DNA of 64,000 nucleotides from JACOMS01 sp051252005 (GTDB lineage Bacteria > Pseudomonadota > Alphaproteobacteria > Caulobacterales > Maricaulaceae), in NCBI GenBank assembly GCA_051252005.1, contig JBPOEZ010000003.1, positions 310,001 to 374,000 of the forward strand, given 5' to 3'. Every line of letters starts with the position of its first letter. Within the stretch, counting starts at the first letter, position 1. A program made the position numbers and the translations under genes. Positions 44,011-52,481 of this stretch are shown piece by piece. The notes beneath the pieces are model-generated. The model was not told the origin of the DNA and did not search any database. It saw only the letters and a program-made list of their open reading frames with translations.

Positions 44011-45300
44011 TTATGACTTTTGGTTAAAGAGACCTATGGCCGCAGCGGATGTTGCCGCGACGCCCGCATCAAGGGTTCGCTTCGCATCTGGTGCAAAAAA
44101 CGGAGAATGTAGAGACGGCAAAGCGGTCCCGTCTTTCTTGGCCTTCGCCGCTGTTTTCGGCGAGACAGCGCCGAGCCAGAATAGCAGGCTCGGTATTTTT
44201 GGATCCGTCCGGCCAAAATGCGAGAAATCCTCTGCTGCCATAACGGGATCAACCGTCACGACATTTTCCTCGCCAAGCGCGGCCTTCATAAAGACGCTTG
44301 CCTGCTGCGTTAAAACCGGATCATTATATGTCGCAGGCGCGCTTTCGTCGTGAACCGTCATGTAAGGAAGTTTCTCATCTGGCAGACCCGCCGCGCGGCC
44401 ATAGTTTGTAATCATGCGCTCAATGGCCTCTAAAGTATGTGCCCGAACTTCGTCCTTGTAAGATCTTAAGGTCAGCTCGAGTTTAATACCGTCGCTGATG
44501 ATATTGCGCTTCGTGCCGCCGTGGATAGTGCCGACAGTGACAACCGCTGCGTCGAGCGGAGACGTTTCGCGCGAGACAATAGTCTGTAGCCCCATAATAA
44601 TTTGCGCAGATAAGACAATCGGATCTTTCGTTGTATGCGGGTAAGCGCCGTGCCCCCCGACGCCCGGAACGTCAATATCAACAGAATCGACATTTGCGAG
44701 AGCAAACCCAGGAACGATACCGACCTGTCCTGCGGGAAGGTTTGCGTTAACATGTAAGCCTAAATTATAATCGGGACGCGGAAACTTAGTAAACAGCCCG
44801 TCGGCGAGCATAGCCTGCGCGCCTTTGACGATTTCTTCTGCGGGCTGCAAGATCAAGATAAGCGTGCCGGACCATTCATCCTTTTTCGCTTTCATATTTT
44901 CGGCGGTGCCAAGAAGCGACGTCATATGAATGTCGTGACCGCACGCATGCATGGCGGGTTTGTCTTCGCCCATGTGGTTTTTGCGTGAAACCGTGCTGGC
45001 GTAAGCTAGGCCCGTTTGTTCATTGACGGGAAGACCGTCCATATCCGCGCGGATCATGATGGTTTTACCGGGGCCATTTTTCATCACGGCGACAACGCCT
45101 GTCCCGCCAAAGTTCTCGGTAACGTCGTAACCAAGACTGCGCAGTTCCGCCGCCATGTAGCTTGCAGTTTCAGTTTCCATCAAAGACAGCTCAGGATTTG
45201 CGTGAAGATGCTTATAGACCTTCAACAAATCTGCCGCTTGTGCAGACGGAACCAAACACGCCAAAAAACCCATAGCGGCTAAAGCCGTTTTCAGAGACAT
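44011..45300 (-). CDS. M20-family amidohydrolase, exported
   Basis: The 429-residue protein has a signal peptide (LKTALAAMGFLACLVPSAQA) and an M20D amidohydrolase domain: HLHANPELSLMETETA, metal ligands in MHACGHDIHMTSLLG, PAEEIVKGAQAM with the catalytic Glu, a lid domain, and AAEDFSHF. Such enzymes hydrolyse N-acyl amino acids or peptides; periplasmic location is inferred. Start 45300 follows GAGGA by eight bases, better than an upstream frame. It begins four bases after the M28 peptidase gene ends, so they form an operon. Confidence 0.93.
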   Translation of the reverse strand: MSLKTALAAMGFLACLVPSAQAADLLKVYKHLHANPELSLMETETASYMAAELRSLGYDVTENFGGTGVVAVMKNGPGKTIMIRADMDGLPVNEQTGLAYASTVSRKNHMGEDKPAMHACGHDIHMTSLLGTAENMKAKKDEWSGTLILILQPAEEIVKGAQAMLADGLFTKFPRPDYNLGLHVNANLPAGQVGIVPGFALANVDSVDIDVPGVGGHGAYPHTTKDPIVLSAQIIMGLQTIVSRETSPLDAAVVTVGTIHGGTKRNIISDGIKLELTLRSYKDEVRAHTLEAIERMITNYGRAAGLPDEKLPYMTVHDESAPATYNDPVLTQQASVFMKAALGEENVVTVDPVMAAEDFSHFGRTDPKIPSLLFWLGAVSPKTAAKAKKDGTALPSLHSPFFAPDAKRTLDAGVAATSAAAIGLFNQKS

Positions 45301-45304
45301 AGAG

Positions 45305-46774
45305 CTATTCCTCTTTTTCAGTGGAAGGCGTTTCCGGCTCCTCTGCCGGAGAGCGGAAATCAACGTCGGCTTCGGACGCCATCCACGTTACAGCCGCCCA
45401 AGCCGCTACGTTTTGCGCGACCGCGTCCTTGTTGATTTTATCAAATGTGTCATCAGGCGTGTGGTGCAGATCGAAATAATCCGTACCGTCTTGCTGTAAA
45501 CGGAAAACAGGAACCCCCGCCCGCGCCAAAGGAATGACATCCGGCCCGCCTTCAGTTTTGCCATCTTCCCATTCAATACCCAGATGGGCGATAGATTTTT
45601 GCATGCTTTTAACGACGTCACGGGCCTCGCCTTGAGACGATGTGCGAAGCGCGTAAACACGTTCTGCGCCGAAATCAGATTCGCTAGCGAAAACATGATT
45701 TGAAAGATTGTCTTTATGCGCCTTGGCATAAGCAAAAGCGCCAAGCAGGCCGACTTCTTCTGCGCCAAAGGCTACGATACGGATCGTGCGTTTAGGCTTA
45801 TATCCAGCGTCCAAAATGACTTTCGCCGCGCCGGCTGAAATGCCAATTCCGGCCCCGTCGTCAATCGCGCCCGTACCGAGGTCCCAGCTATCCAAGTGGC
45901 CAGAGATCAACACAATCTCTTCCGGCTTTTCGCTACCGACAATCTCTCCGATAACATTGCCCGAAGGTTTATCTGCTGTTTGTAAAGGCGTCAGAACCAA
46001 TTTAAGCCGAACAGGGCCGCCCCGGCTAATCGTGCGCTCAAGCTGATCCGCGTCAGGCGCAGACAGCGCGCCAATTGGGATCGGCGCGACTTTATCATCA
46101 TACCGCATAACCCCCGTATGCGGCATCCGGTGAGAATCCGTCCCGACAGAGCGGATAACTACCGCTATCGCGCCGCGTTTTCCGGCTTCTGTAGCCCCGC
46201 GCTGACGTTTCTTATTAGCCGGCCCGTATCCTGCGCCGTCATGGGCTTTTTCCATTTTACCAGAGATAAAAACGATTTTGCCGTCAAGGCCGCCCTCTGG
46301 CGCACTCTCCAAATCTTCGAAAGTCGGGAAGTAGGCAATCTCGGCCTCAACACCGCGCGCAGGCGTGGCCACGGAACCGCCTAGAGCTGTGATGTGCAAA
46401 TTTTGCGGAAAAGGCGACGTGATTTCCGCATGCTCTTCGCCGCGCTCCCATCCGGGTACCGTAAAGTCTTCAATGCGGACATTTTCAAAGCCTAACGCCT
46501 TAAATTTAGCCACAGCCCAATCGCGGGCGCGGGCTTCGCCTTCGCTACCGGCCAAACGCGGGCCGACTTCGGTGGTGACAGATTCGATAATGTCGTAGCC
46601 CTGCGTTCCGGCAAGTGCCATGTCGATCAGCTTTTGGACTTCTGGCGTCGCCGCAGATTTCGGCGCTGCGCTAGCCGATTCTTGGGATTTATCCGCTGGC
46701 GCAGGGGTTTCTGATGTCGGGCTACACCCGGCAAGAATGGCCGCAACGGCGGCTCCTATTAATAACTGACGCAT
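45305..46774 (-). CDS. M28-family zinc aminopeptidase, lipoprotein
   Basis: The 489-residue protein has a lipoprotein signal (AAVAAILAGC, Cys17), an inserted PA-like domain (about 130-270) and an M28 catalytic domain: GHLDSWDLGTGAIDDGAGIG (zinc ligands), GAEEVGLLGAFAYA (Glu general base and ligand) and LHHTPDDTFDKIN (last His). It is probably a glutamate carboxypeptidase/aminopeptidase-like enzyme in the envelope. ATG 46774 follows GAGGG; the longer frame from 46888 would hide the signal. It precedes the M20 hydrolase gene by four bases. Confidence 0.93.
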   Translation of the reverse strand: MRQLLIGAAVAAILAGCSPTSETPAPADKSQESASAAPKSAATPEVQKLIDMALAGTQGYDIIESVTTEVGPRLAGSEGEARARDWAVAKFKALGFENVRIEDFTVPGWERGEEHAEITSPFPQNLHITALGGSVATPARGVEAEIAYFPTFEDLESAPEGGLDGKIVFISGKMEKAHDGAGYGPANKKRQRGATEAGKRGAIAVVIRSVGTDSHRMPHTGVMRYDDKVAPIPIGALSAPDADQLERTISRGGPVRLKLVLTPLQTADKPSGNVIGEIVGSEKPEEIVLISGHLDSWDLGTGAIDDGAGIGISAGAAKVILDAGYKPKRTIRIVAFGAEEVGLLGAFAYAKAHKDNLSNHVFASESDFGAERVYALRTSSQGEARDVVKSMQKSIAHLGIEWEDGKTEGGPDVIPLARAGVPVFRLQQDGTDYFDLHHTPDDTFDKINKDAVAQNVAAWAAVTWMASEADVDFRSPAEEPETPSTEKEE

Positions 46775-47110
46775 CTTAAATCCCTCAAAGCTAGTTCCAT
46801 TCCCGCTTTGCTTACAGCGGTAGACAGCGGGGGAAAAGGTAAATTTTGAGAACATTCGTAAATTCACGCTTTTGAGCTCTATCAGCATACAGACAAAGCA
46901 CTGGCTTGATCGTTGAGAAACTTAAAGACAACACAGCCGCTTTTCTTGACAACCTCAGAGGCGAGTTCCTTATTAGCGCGGCGCTTTTATTCGATAAGAA
47001 AACCATGAAAGGTGTCTGTTTTAAGCCGCAAGTCAGCGATGTTGTTAGTGAATTTTCAGACGGCCCAACGCAGCGCGTGACAAGCTCCGCCAAATGCGGC
47101 AGGAAACCCT
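46775..47110. other. Intergenic stretch between M28 peptidase and mnmC
   Basis: About 336 bases separate the divergent genes. Rightward and leftward frames of 78 and 93 codons exist but have no ribosome-binding site or recognisable product. The promoters of both neighbours must lie here. Confidence 0.5.
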
Positions 47111-48895
47111 ATGCCGCCGCCTCGCCCTTTAACCGCCTGTGAACCGCCCCAGCTTGATTGGTCTCGCCCCGGAATCCCAGCGGCGACAGACTTTGGCGAT
47201 ATATATTTTAGCGCCGACGGCGGTCTTGCCGAAACCGAATCCGTTTACCTCGCAGGGTGCGACCTGCCAGACCGTTGGCACGGAAGCGAACAGGGGCGCG
47301 AACAAAGGCGCGGACATGCACGCGAGCGCTTCACCATAGGCGAACTTGGCTTTGGCTCTGGTCTCAACTTCCTAGCCGCGTGGCGGATGTGGAACGCATC
47401 TCGGCCGAAGAACGCGCATTTGCATTTCGTCTCTGTTGAGAGATTTCCTTTCAGCCGCGAAGAGTTAAAGCGCGCCCTCACTGCGTGGCCGGAGCTTGCG
47501 AGTTATGCCGAAAGACTCTTAGTGTTATGGCCAGGACGCGTGAAGGGTACGCACCGCCTTCATGTTTCAGACACCGTAACTCTCACCCTTTTGCACGATG
47601 ATGTGTCGGCGGCCCTAAAGAGTCTTACAGGAAACATAGACGCTTGGTTTTTAGACGGATTTTCCCCCGCGAAAAACCCGGCCATGTGGTCAAAAGAGGT
47701 CATGGCTGACGTCGCCCGCCTCTCCGCTCCGGGGGCCACCATTGGCACCTTTACCGTCGCGGGAGCTGTGCGCGAAGCCCTCAAAGACGCGGGTTTCGCC
47801 GTAGAGAAAAAGGAAGGCTTTGGCCGAAAGCGGCAAAGACTTGAAGCCGTCTTTCCGGGCAATTACGCTGAAAAAATCCAAAACATACGCCCCATTATTT
47901 TAGGCGGCGGCATCGCCGGAGCCTCTCTGGCCCGTAGCTTCCAAAGACGCGGCATCACTGCAACAATCATTGATCCAAGTGACGGTACGGCGGCGAGCGC
48001 CAACCCCGCCGCGCTGGTCAAACCCAGACTCGATCAACAGGACCGGCCCGAGAGCCGCTTTTTTCTCGAGAGCTACCTGTACGCGCTCCGTGAATATAAC
48101 GAAACGAACGCGGTCATAGATAGGGGCGTGTTTCACGCCGGCACGAGCGAGAAAGAGACGCAAAGGTTTGAAAAACTTGTAGAACTCGCTGCCTTGCCGC
48201 CTGAGCATATGGTTTGCGCAGGCGGCCCTTACGGCCTCAAAGGTCTTAACTTTCCAAGCGCGCTCGTGATTGACCCGGCCAAAGCCTGCGCCGCATTTTT
48301 AAAAGGAGCCGTCCACGTCAAAGCCCGCGCGCACGCTTTAGAAAACAACGGCGGAGAGTGGCAAATCTATGACAGAAACCATAATTTACTCGCCTCAGGA
48401 ACCCATGTAATTTTGGCCTTAGGTGCAGGGATGCGTGACTTCCAAAGCGCGCCTGAATTACCTCTGCGCTATAGCCGCGGACAAATCACAATGGCGAACA
48501 CGGCCCTCGCCTCGCCTTTCACCTATGGCGGCTATGCCATACCGCTGAATAAAGACGGCGCAGAAAACCTCACGCTTATCGGCGCGACCCATGCAAGGCT
48601 CACAGCGGCCGATCCCTACAAGGTAACCGCCGAAGATGACGCCGAAAACCTTTTCAAGTTCACGGCTATCACCGGAGAAACGCCCACTCCGCTTTCAGGA
48701 AAATCCAGAGCATCCATAAGAGTGACACAGGCCAATACTTTACCCCTCATCCATGACCAAGGAAACGGCATAATTTCTCTGACGGCACTTGGCTCACGAG
48801 GGTTTTGTTTCGCGCCAGCGTTAGCCGAAAACATAGTCTCGAATATGTGTGAAGACCCGCACGTTATGGGGCCGTTTTGGGAAACTCACACATAA
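47111..48895 (+). CDS. mnmC: Bifunctional tRNA mnm5s2U biosynthesis protein MnmC
   Basis: MnmC completes mnm5(s2)U34 in tRNA. The 594-residue protein has the N-terminal methyltransferase domain (about 1-245; RFTIGELGFGSGLNFLAAWRM SAM site, DAWFLDGFSPAKNPAMWS) and a C-terminal FAD oxidoreductase domain (from about 257; IILGGGIAGASLARSFQRRG, then TALGSRGFCFAPALAE). The order and length match bifunctional MnmC. It is divergent from the M28 gene. Confidence 0.94.
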   Translation: MPPPRPLTACEPPQLDWSRPGIPAATDFGDIYFSADGGLAETESVYLAGCDLPDRWHGSEQGREQRRGHARERFTIGELGFGSGLNFLAAWRMWNASRPKNAHLHFVSVERFPFSREELKRALTAWPELASYAERLLVLWPGRVKGTHRLHVSDTVTLTLLHDDVSAALKSLTGNIDAWFLDGFSPAKNPAMWSKEVMADVARLSAPGATIGTFTVAGAVREALKDAGFAVEKKEGFGRKRQRLEAVFPGNYAEKIQNIRPIILGGGIAGASLARSFQRRGITATIIDPSDGTAASANPAALVKPRLDQQDRPESRFFLESYLYALREYNETNAVIDRGVFHAGTSEKETQRFEKLVELAALPPEHMVCAGGPYGLKGLNFPSALVIDPAKACAAFLKGAVHVKARAHALENNGGEWQIYDRNHNLLASGTHVILALGAGMRDFQSAPELPLRYSRGQITMANTALASPFTYGGYAIPLNKDGAENLTLIGATHARLTAADPYKVTAEDDAENLFKFTAITGETPTPLSGKSRASIRVTQANTLPLIHDQGNGIISLTALGSRGFCFAPALAENIVSNMCEDPHVMGPFWETHT

Positions 48896-48905
48896 TAAAT
48901 AAAAA

Positions 48906-48951
48906 GGGCGAGCTTTCCGGCGAGAGAGAAATCCGACCTGAAAGCCCGCCC
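48906..48951 (-). terminator. Probable terminator of the leftward psp unit
   Basis: A 12-base stem with one A-C mismatch (48906-48917 with 48940-48951) is followed on the minus strand by a T-rich run. It lies about 90 bases beyond the stop of the DUF2807 gene, the last gene of that unit, and may also affect mnmC transcription in the other direction. Confidence 0.6.
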
Positions 48952-49038
48952 CGCCGTGCATTTGCGTCCCATGACATCATGAAACGCAACCTACACAAGG
49001 CTTATGTAATCCTAAGAGCCCCCTCTTAAGATCAGTGT

Positions 49039-50073
49039 CTAATGCCCGATATCAATATCAGCGCTGCCGCTGGTCTTAGTCGATTTCTCGCCCGTCACAC
49101 GGCTAACGTAAATGTCGGCGCTCCCACTCGCGGAGAGGTCTGCCTTTTCAGCCGTGCCGTCGAAACGGACATCGCTGCTACCGCTTGCCGTGATTATAAG
49201 AGTCTCAAGCGACCCGTCATCAATATTAACGTCGCCGCTGCCGCTGGTTTTAATCAGGGCTCGCCCTTGTATGTCTTCAATCGATAAATCCGTTGAGCCT
49301 CGGCCCTCATAGGTTAATTCGTGGCTGACCTTATCTATCGATACATCTCCTGACCCAGAGCTTTTTATGAATAAGGACCGCGATACCTCGTCGGCTTCCA
49401 CATCACCCGATCCGGAAACAGTTAAATTGAGGGAGTCTGCCGTATCAAAATCAACATTGCCTGACCCTCTAATTTTAATCACAGCTTCGCCGACATTATC
49501 AAATTCAAGATCGCCGGACCCTTTAATAGCGCCGACAAGACTTCCAATATTCTCGGCAGCAAATTTACCAGACCCGGTAATATCTAAGCTTAATGGCCCG
49601 TTTATATCGGCCGCACTTAAGCGTCCGCAATGACCCAAGTTTATATCAGCCCCAGAAATATTTCCGATAGTTCCGAAAGGAATAGAGTTGTCGACTATCA
49701 CCATGAGCGTCTCAGGGCCTGTGATGGTTACATTCGGATAGTCATCAAGGTCCTTATAACCACCGACTACGCCCTTTTTCTCTTCCTTATCTGACCATGA
49801 CCAACTGAACTTTCCGTAAAAGTCTTTGCAGCCATCGCCGTCAGGATCATTTATGCCGCCGTCAATGGTAAGATCATCGCCTCGCGTGTCAAAATCCACA
49901 TCTTCGGCACGTTTCTTATTCGATATTTTTAGATCGGCACCTGGACTTGTTTCAACGGTAATTTTTCCGACATAGTTCTTGAGTGTTAGGACGGATTCTC
50001 CAGCGAAGGCGGGGGCCGCAAATCCGCTCAGCGTTAATACTGCAGCGGCTAAACATAAATTATTCTTCAACAT
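49039..50073 (-). CDS. DUF2807 (toastrack-type) exported beta-helix protein
   Basis: The 344-residue protein has a signal peptide (AAAVLTLSGFAAPAFA-GE) and a long run of short beta repeats centred on GSGDV/GSGN/GSSDV (about residues 165-340; more than ten copies), the solenoid of DUF2807. An Asp/Lys-rich segment (about 60-110) precedes it. DUF2807 belongs to the toastrack group, which is associated with PspC in many genomes, and here it is the last gene of the psp unit. A sensor or scaffold role in the periplasm is inferred. Confidence 0.9.
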   Translation of the reverse strand: MLKNNLCLAAAVLTLSGFAAPAFAGESVLTLKNYVGKITVETSPGADLKISNKKRAEDVDFDTRGDDLTIDGGINDPDGDGCKDFYGKFSWSWSDKEEKKGVVGGYKDLDDYPNVTITGPETLMVIVDNSIPFGTIGNISGADINLGHCGRLSAADINGPLSLDITGSGKFAAENIGSLVGAIKGSGDLEFDNVGEAVIKIRGSGNVDFDTADSLNLTVSGSGDVEADEVSRSLFIKSSGSGDVSIDKVSHELTYEGRGSTDLSIEDIQGRALIKTSGSGDVNIDDGSLETLIITASGSSDVRFDGTAEKADLSASGSADIYVSRVTGEKSTKTSGSADIDIGH

Positions 50074-50125
50074 CGTATCTCTCTCTATTCTTTATCGGTG
50101 CTTTGGTAGCTTTTGGCGGCTAATC

Positions 50126-50335
50126 TTAAAACCGTACCGTAAAGGCGCGGTCACCTTTGGTCGTCAGTGTCACAGCAAAATCAGGGATACTGGCTACGTC
50201 GACTTTGAGACCGTTTACGCCAGCTTCGAAAACTATGGATCCTGCTGTTACGTTCAGGGATTGCGGGGTGAAGGTGTGAGCGCCTGTGCCGAGTGCTCCG
50301 GCGCCGATTAAAGTTGCTAAGGTAATCTTGATCAT
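50126..50335 (-). CDS. Small exported protein in psp unit
   Basis: The 69-residue product has a signal-like start (MIKITLATLIGAGALGTGA) and a short beta-rich remainder (LNVTAGSIVFEAG, FAVTLTTKGDRAFTVRF). A GGAGAGAGACA stretch before the ATG matches the ribosome-binding sites of its neighbours in this unit, supporting translation. It lies between pspC and the DUF2807 gene. I do not recognise a family. Confidence 0.65.
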   Translation of the reverse strand: MIKITLATLIGAGALGTGAHTFTPQSLNVTAGSIVFEAGVNGLKVDVASIPDFAVTLTTKGDRAFTVRF

Positions 50336-50376
50336 TGTCTCTCTCCAATATTATCAAGCGTCTTAAGGAACCTGGC

Positions 50377-50405
50377 CGGCTCCTCCCCCGTAAAGGGGAG
50401 GGCCA
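50377..50405. repeat. Inverted repeat between pspC and the small exported gene
   Basis: CTCCCC (about 50382-50388) pairs with GGGGAG (50395-50400), extended by GGCC/GGCC flanks. No T-run follows on either strand, so it is more likely an mRNA-processing hairpin or dispersed intergenic repeat than a terminator. Confidence 0.5.
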
Positions 50406-50411
50406 AGCTCT

Positions 50412-50882
50412 TTAGTTCTCCAAGTCGCGGAAGTCGCGGCGTAGTTTCCATTCTTTTGATGTGATGGACCGTTCAAGATCCTGCATCCGTGTTTCAAGTG
50501 ATCGAAACTTAGATTTCACATCGCGGAATGAGGCTGTCCGCACCGGTGTGTCGGGGTTTTCTTTTCGGGCTTTGCTAGCCTCGCGATATTCTCGGCGGTA
50601 AGGCGCTCTGGCGTCGGATGGGATAAAAATCCACATGCCTAGATAGACCCAAAACACAACCCCGCCGGACATAAAGAAACTGATGACAGCGAGGATCCGG
50701 ACGATCGTTGCATCAAGTCCAAGGTAGTCGCCAACTCCGGCACAAACACCGCCTATCATGCCGTCAATTTTGTTCCGGCGAAGCTTTTTGTGAGGCTCAG
50801 TATATTCGTAGTTATCACCAGCGCCGTCCCAATCATAATCATTGAGGGCACGGTGAACGCGGTTTTTATATCGTCTTGTCAT
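50412..50882 (-). CDS. pspC: PspC-domain membrane protein
   Basis: The 156-residue protein has the PspC domain at about residues 34-90: KLRRNKIDGMIGGVCAGVGDYLGLDATIVRILAVISFF with an amphipathic segment and one or two membrane helices (MSGGVVFWVYLGMWIFIP). A charged coiled-coil C-terminus (FRSLETRMQDLERSITSKEWKLRRDFRDLEN) replaces the usual short tail. PspC senses envelope stress with PspB. ATG 50882 follows a GGAGAGAGAAAC site; it overlaps the end of pspB by 17 bases. Confidence 0.93.
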   Translation of the reverse strand: MTRRYKNRVHRALNDYDWDGAGDNYEYTEPHKKLRRNKIDGMIGGVCAGVGDYLGLDATIVRILAVISFFMSGGVVFWVYLGMWIFIPSDARAPYRREYREASKARKENPDTPVRTASFRDVKSKFRSLETRMQDLERSITSKEWKLRRDFRDLEN

Positions 50883-51114
50883 GTTTCTCTCTCCAAGATG
50901 GGATTTCATCGTCTAGAATACGTTCCAGAACATTGACGCGCTGATCTAGGATATCAGCGATTTTGGACATTTGGGTCAGTTCAGCGATTTGGTCATCGCT
51001 CATGTGGCCCATCATGTTTTCTTTATGTTTGTAATGCGATTTCAGCATACTTGATCCGACGCCCATAATGATGGCGATAATCGGGATCATAAAAACTAAA
51101 ATTTCTGGTCTCAT
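50866..51114 (-). CDS. pspB: PspB family protein
   Basis: The 82-residue protein has an N-terminal membrane helix (EILVFMIPIIAIIMGVGSSML) followed by a basic/amphipathic segment (KSHYKHKENMMG) and a coiled coil (DDQIAELTQMSKIADILDQRVNVLERILDDE), the PspB layout and length. PspB and PspC sense membrane damage and sequester PspA. The start at 51114 (MRPEILVF) is preferred to a longer frame from 51168. It overlaps pspC and follows pspA by about 84 bases. Confidence 0.88.
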   Translation of the reverse strand: MRPEILVFMIPIIAIIMGVGSSMLKSHYKHKENMMGHMSDDQIAELTQMSKIADILDQRVNVLERILDDEIPSWREKHDKTI

Positions 51115-51137
51115 AATAATTCTCTCTCTCTTTAAAG

Positions 51138-51177
51138 TGGCCGGGAGCGTTAGAGGGGGAAGCAACACCCCCGGCCA
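51138..51177. repeat. Stem-loop between pspA and pspB
   Basis: TGGCCGGG (51138-51145) is exactly inverted as CCCGGCCA (51170-51177). It lies in the 83-base gap between pspA and pspB, where such a hairpin could protect or attenuate the message so that pspA is made in excess. No T-run follows. Confidence 0.55.
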
Positions 51178-51197
51178 AGACCTATATTAGGTCTATA

Positions 51198-51893
51198 TTA
51201 CTTAGTAGCGGATTTTTTGACAGCCGTTGGCTTTGCGCCTTTTATGCTGGCCTTCAAAGCCTCAAGCTCTGTTTCAATCGCTTCGTCCGCTTCCATCTGA
51301 GCAAACTGGTTTTCCAAGCTTTCGCCGGAACCAAGGTCATAAGATTCCACCTGAGCTTCAAGCTCATCAACCTTACGCTCCATCCGATCGTAACGTGCAA
51401 GCGCATCTTCGACTTTGTGGTCAGCCAGCTTCGAACGTACCCGAATTTGGTTTTGAGCAACATTTGTCCGCATAGCGAGCGCTTTATGTTTGGCCCGAGC
51501 TTCATCCAGCTTCGTTTGAAGTTTGGACAAATCCGCGTCAGCCTTGCCTACTGCCTCGTCGAGAATTTCAATTTCTTGAGACGCGACATCAGCCATGCTT
51601 TCGGCTTGCTTTTTAGCCTGTAAAGCGCCTCGTGCGAGGTCTTCACGGTCTTTATTGAGGGCAAGCTCAGCTTTAGCACCCCATTCTGCGGCGCGTACTT
51701 TATAAGCGTCCGCTTTGCGGCCTAACTCTTTGCGCTCGGCGATATTGCGGGCGGCGTCTGTGCGAACTTCTACCAGCGTATCTTCCATTTCCTGGATGAT
51801 AAGGCGAGCGATTTTCTCCGGGTTCTCAGCCTTGTCAATCATTGAGTTGAGATTGGAGTTGATGATATCACCCATTCTTGAAAAAATTCCCAT
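51198..51893 (-). CDS. pspA: Phage shock protein A (PspA/IM30)
   Basis: The 231-residue protein is PspA: MGIFSRMGDIINSNLNSMIDKAENPEKIARLIIQEMEDTL at the start (amphipathic membrane-binding helix and helix 1), followed by a long coiled coil rich in A, E, K and R (VASQEIEILDEAVGKADADL) and a C-terminal GAKPTAVKKSATK. It stabilises stressed inner membranes and, in enterobacteria, inhibits PspF. Start 51893 follows AAGGAG (AAGGAGACGACA). It heads the pspABC group, preceded by at least one very small gene. Confidence 0.95.
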   Translation of the reverse strand: MGIFSRMGDIINSNLNSMIDKAENPEKIARLIIQEMEDTLVEVRTDAARNIAERKELGRKADAYKVRAAEWGAKAELALNKDREDLARGALQAKKQAESMADVASQEIEILDEAVGKADADLSKLQTKLDEARAKHKALAMRTNVAQNQIRVRSKLADHKVEDALARYDRMERKVDELEAQVESYDLGSGESLENQFAQMEADEAIETELEALKASIKGAKPTAVKKSATK

Positions 51894-51919
51894 TGTCGTC
51901 TCCTTAAGATATATTGGGG

Positions 51920-52096
51920 TTAAAAAATTGTCGCGATGAGGAAACCGGCGGCGAAGAAGCCCCAACATTCCATTTTGCGGGTTGATAGATAACGCAGGAA
52001 GCGGAAAAATTTAGCCTTCCAAGCTTCCGTTGTTTCGACATGGCTCGCACGATCTTCGAAAGTGCGGTCCAAGTTTTCGTTGTTATTACGTGGCAT
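51920..52096 (-). CDS. 58-residue single-helix membrane protein upstream of pspA
   Basis: This short frame encodes 58 residues: a polar N-terminus (PRNNNENLDRTFEDRASHVETT), a basic stretch (KAKFFRFLRYLSTRK) and a C-terminal hydrophobic helix (WGFFAAGFLIATIF). A GGAAGAG-type ribosome-binding site lies before its ATG. The stop is 27 bases from the pspA start. C-terminal anchoring resembles small Psp accessory proteins such as PspD or PspG, but no homology is claimed. It is too small for most default gene callers. Confidence 0.65.
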   Translation of the reverse strand: MPRNNNENLDRTFEDRASHVETTEAWKAKFFRFLRYLSTRKMECWGFFAAGFLIATIF

Positions 52097-52108
52097 CTTC
52101 GCTCTTCC

Positions 52109-52258
52109 CTAAATTCCGAGGCCGGAAATCCGGACACCGCCAGTGCGGTGGGATAGGGCTGCAGCGCGGCGGCGGCGGCGGACGGAGCGGGCGGGAGCAG
52201 TCACATCCGTAGTTAGGGCGGTGTGACCTGCATCTATATCTGTTGTGCGGAAGGTCAT
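52109..52258 (-). CDS. Candidate 49-residue arginine-rich protein, first in psp unit
   Basis: The frame from ATG 52258 gives 49 residues with an Arg-rich run (RSVRRRRRAAALSHR) and no membrane helix. An AAGAAAGAGAGAGAACAG stretch before the ATG resembles other start regions of this unit. It ends 12 bases before the 58-residue gene. The alternative is that it is part of an untranslated leader. Confidence 0.35.
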   Translation of the reverse strand: MTFRTTDIDAGHTALTTDVTAPARSVRRRRRAAALSHRTGGVRISGLGI

Positions 52259-52349
52259 CTGTTCTCTCTCTTTCTTGGCCTCTTCTGGGCCGGGTAATGC
52301 GCTAGCCCCGATGGCCAGCGACAAATTCAATATGCGAAATCCCGCGCCA

Positions 52350-52481
52350 ATTGTCGATAAGTTTTAAGTTATTGATTTTACTGTATTATTTTCATATTAT
52401 TGAAGATTCAATTATATCATTTGGTGAATTACACCATTTTATGGCTTTGATTTCTTTAATATTTAGCGTATATAGCCACAC
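52350..52481. promoter_or_regulatory. A+T-rich divergent promoter region between psp unit and pspF
   Basis: This stretch is about three-quarters A+T, far above its surroundings, and separates the leftward psp unit from pspF. It must hold one or both promoters. A sigma-54 promoter was looked for and not found with correct GG-N10-GC spacing. Confidence 0.45.

Noticed and set aside
46906..47142. 78-codon rightward frame from TTG before mnmC
   Set aside because: It has no ribosome-binding site, overlaps the mnmC start, and the product resembles nothing known.
49042..49633. Plus-strand frames opposite the DUF2807 gene
   Set aside because: They arise from the repeated GSGDV codons read on the other strand and lack start signals.
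52336..52352. Sigma-54-like promoter upstream of the psp unit on the minus strand
   Set aside because: TTGGCGCGGGATTTCGC has GG and GC separated by eleven bases rather than ten, and the -12 part reads TTCG. Spacing for sigma-54 is strict, so it is not called.
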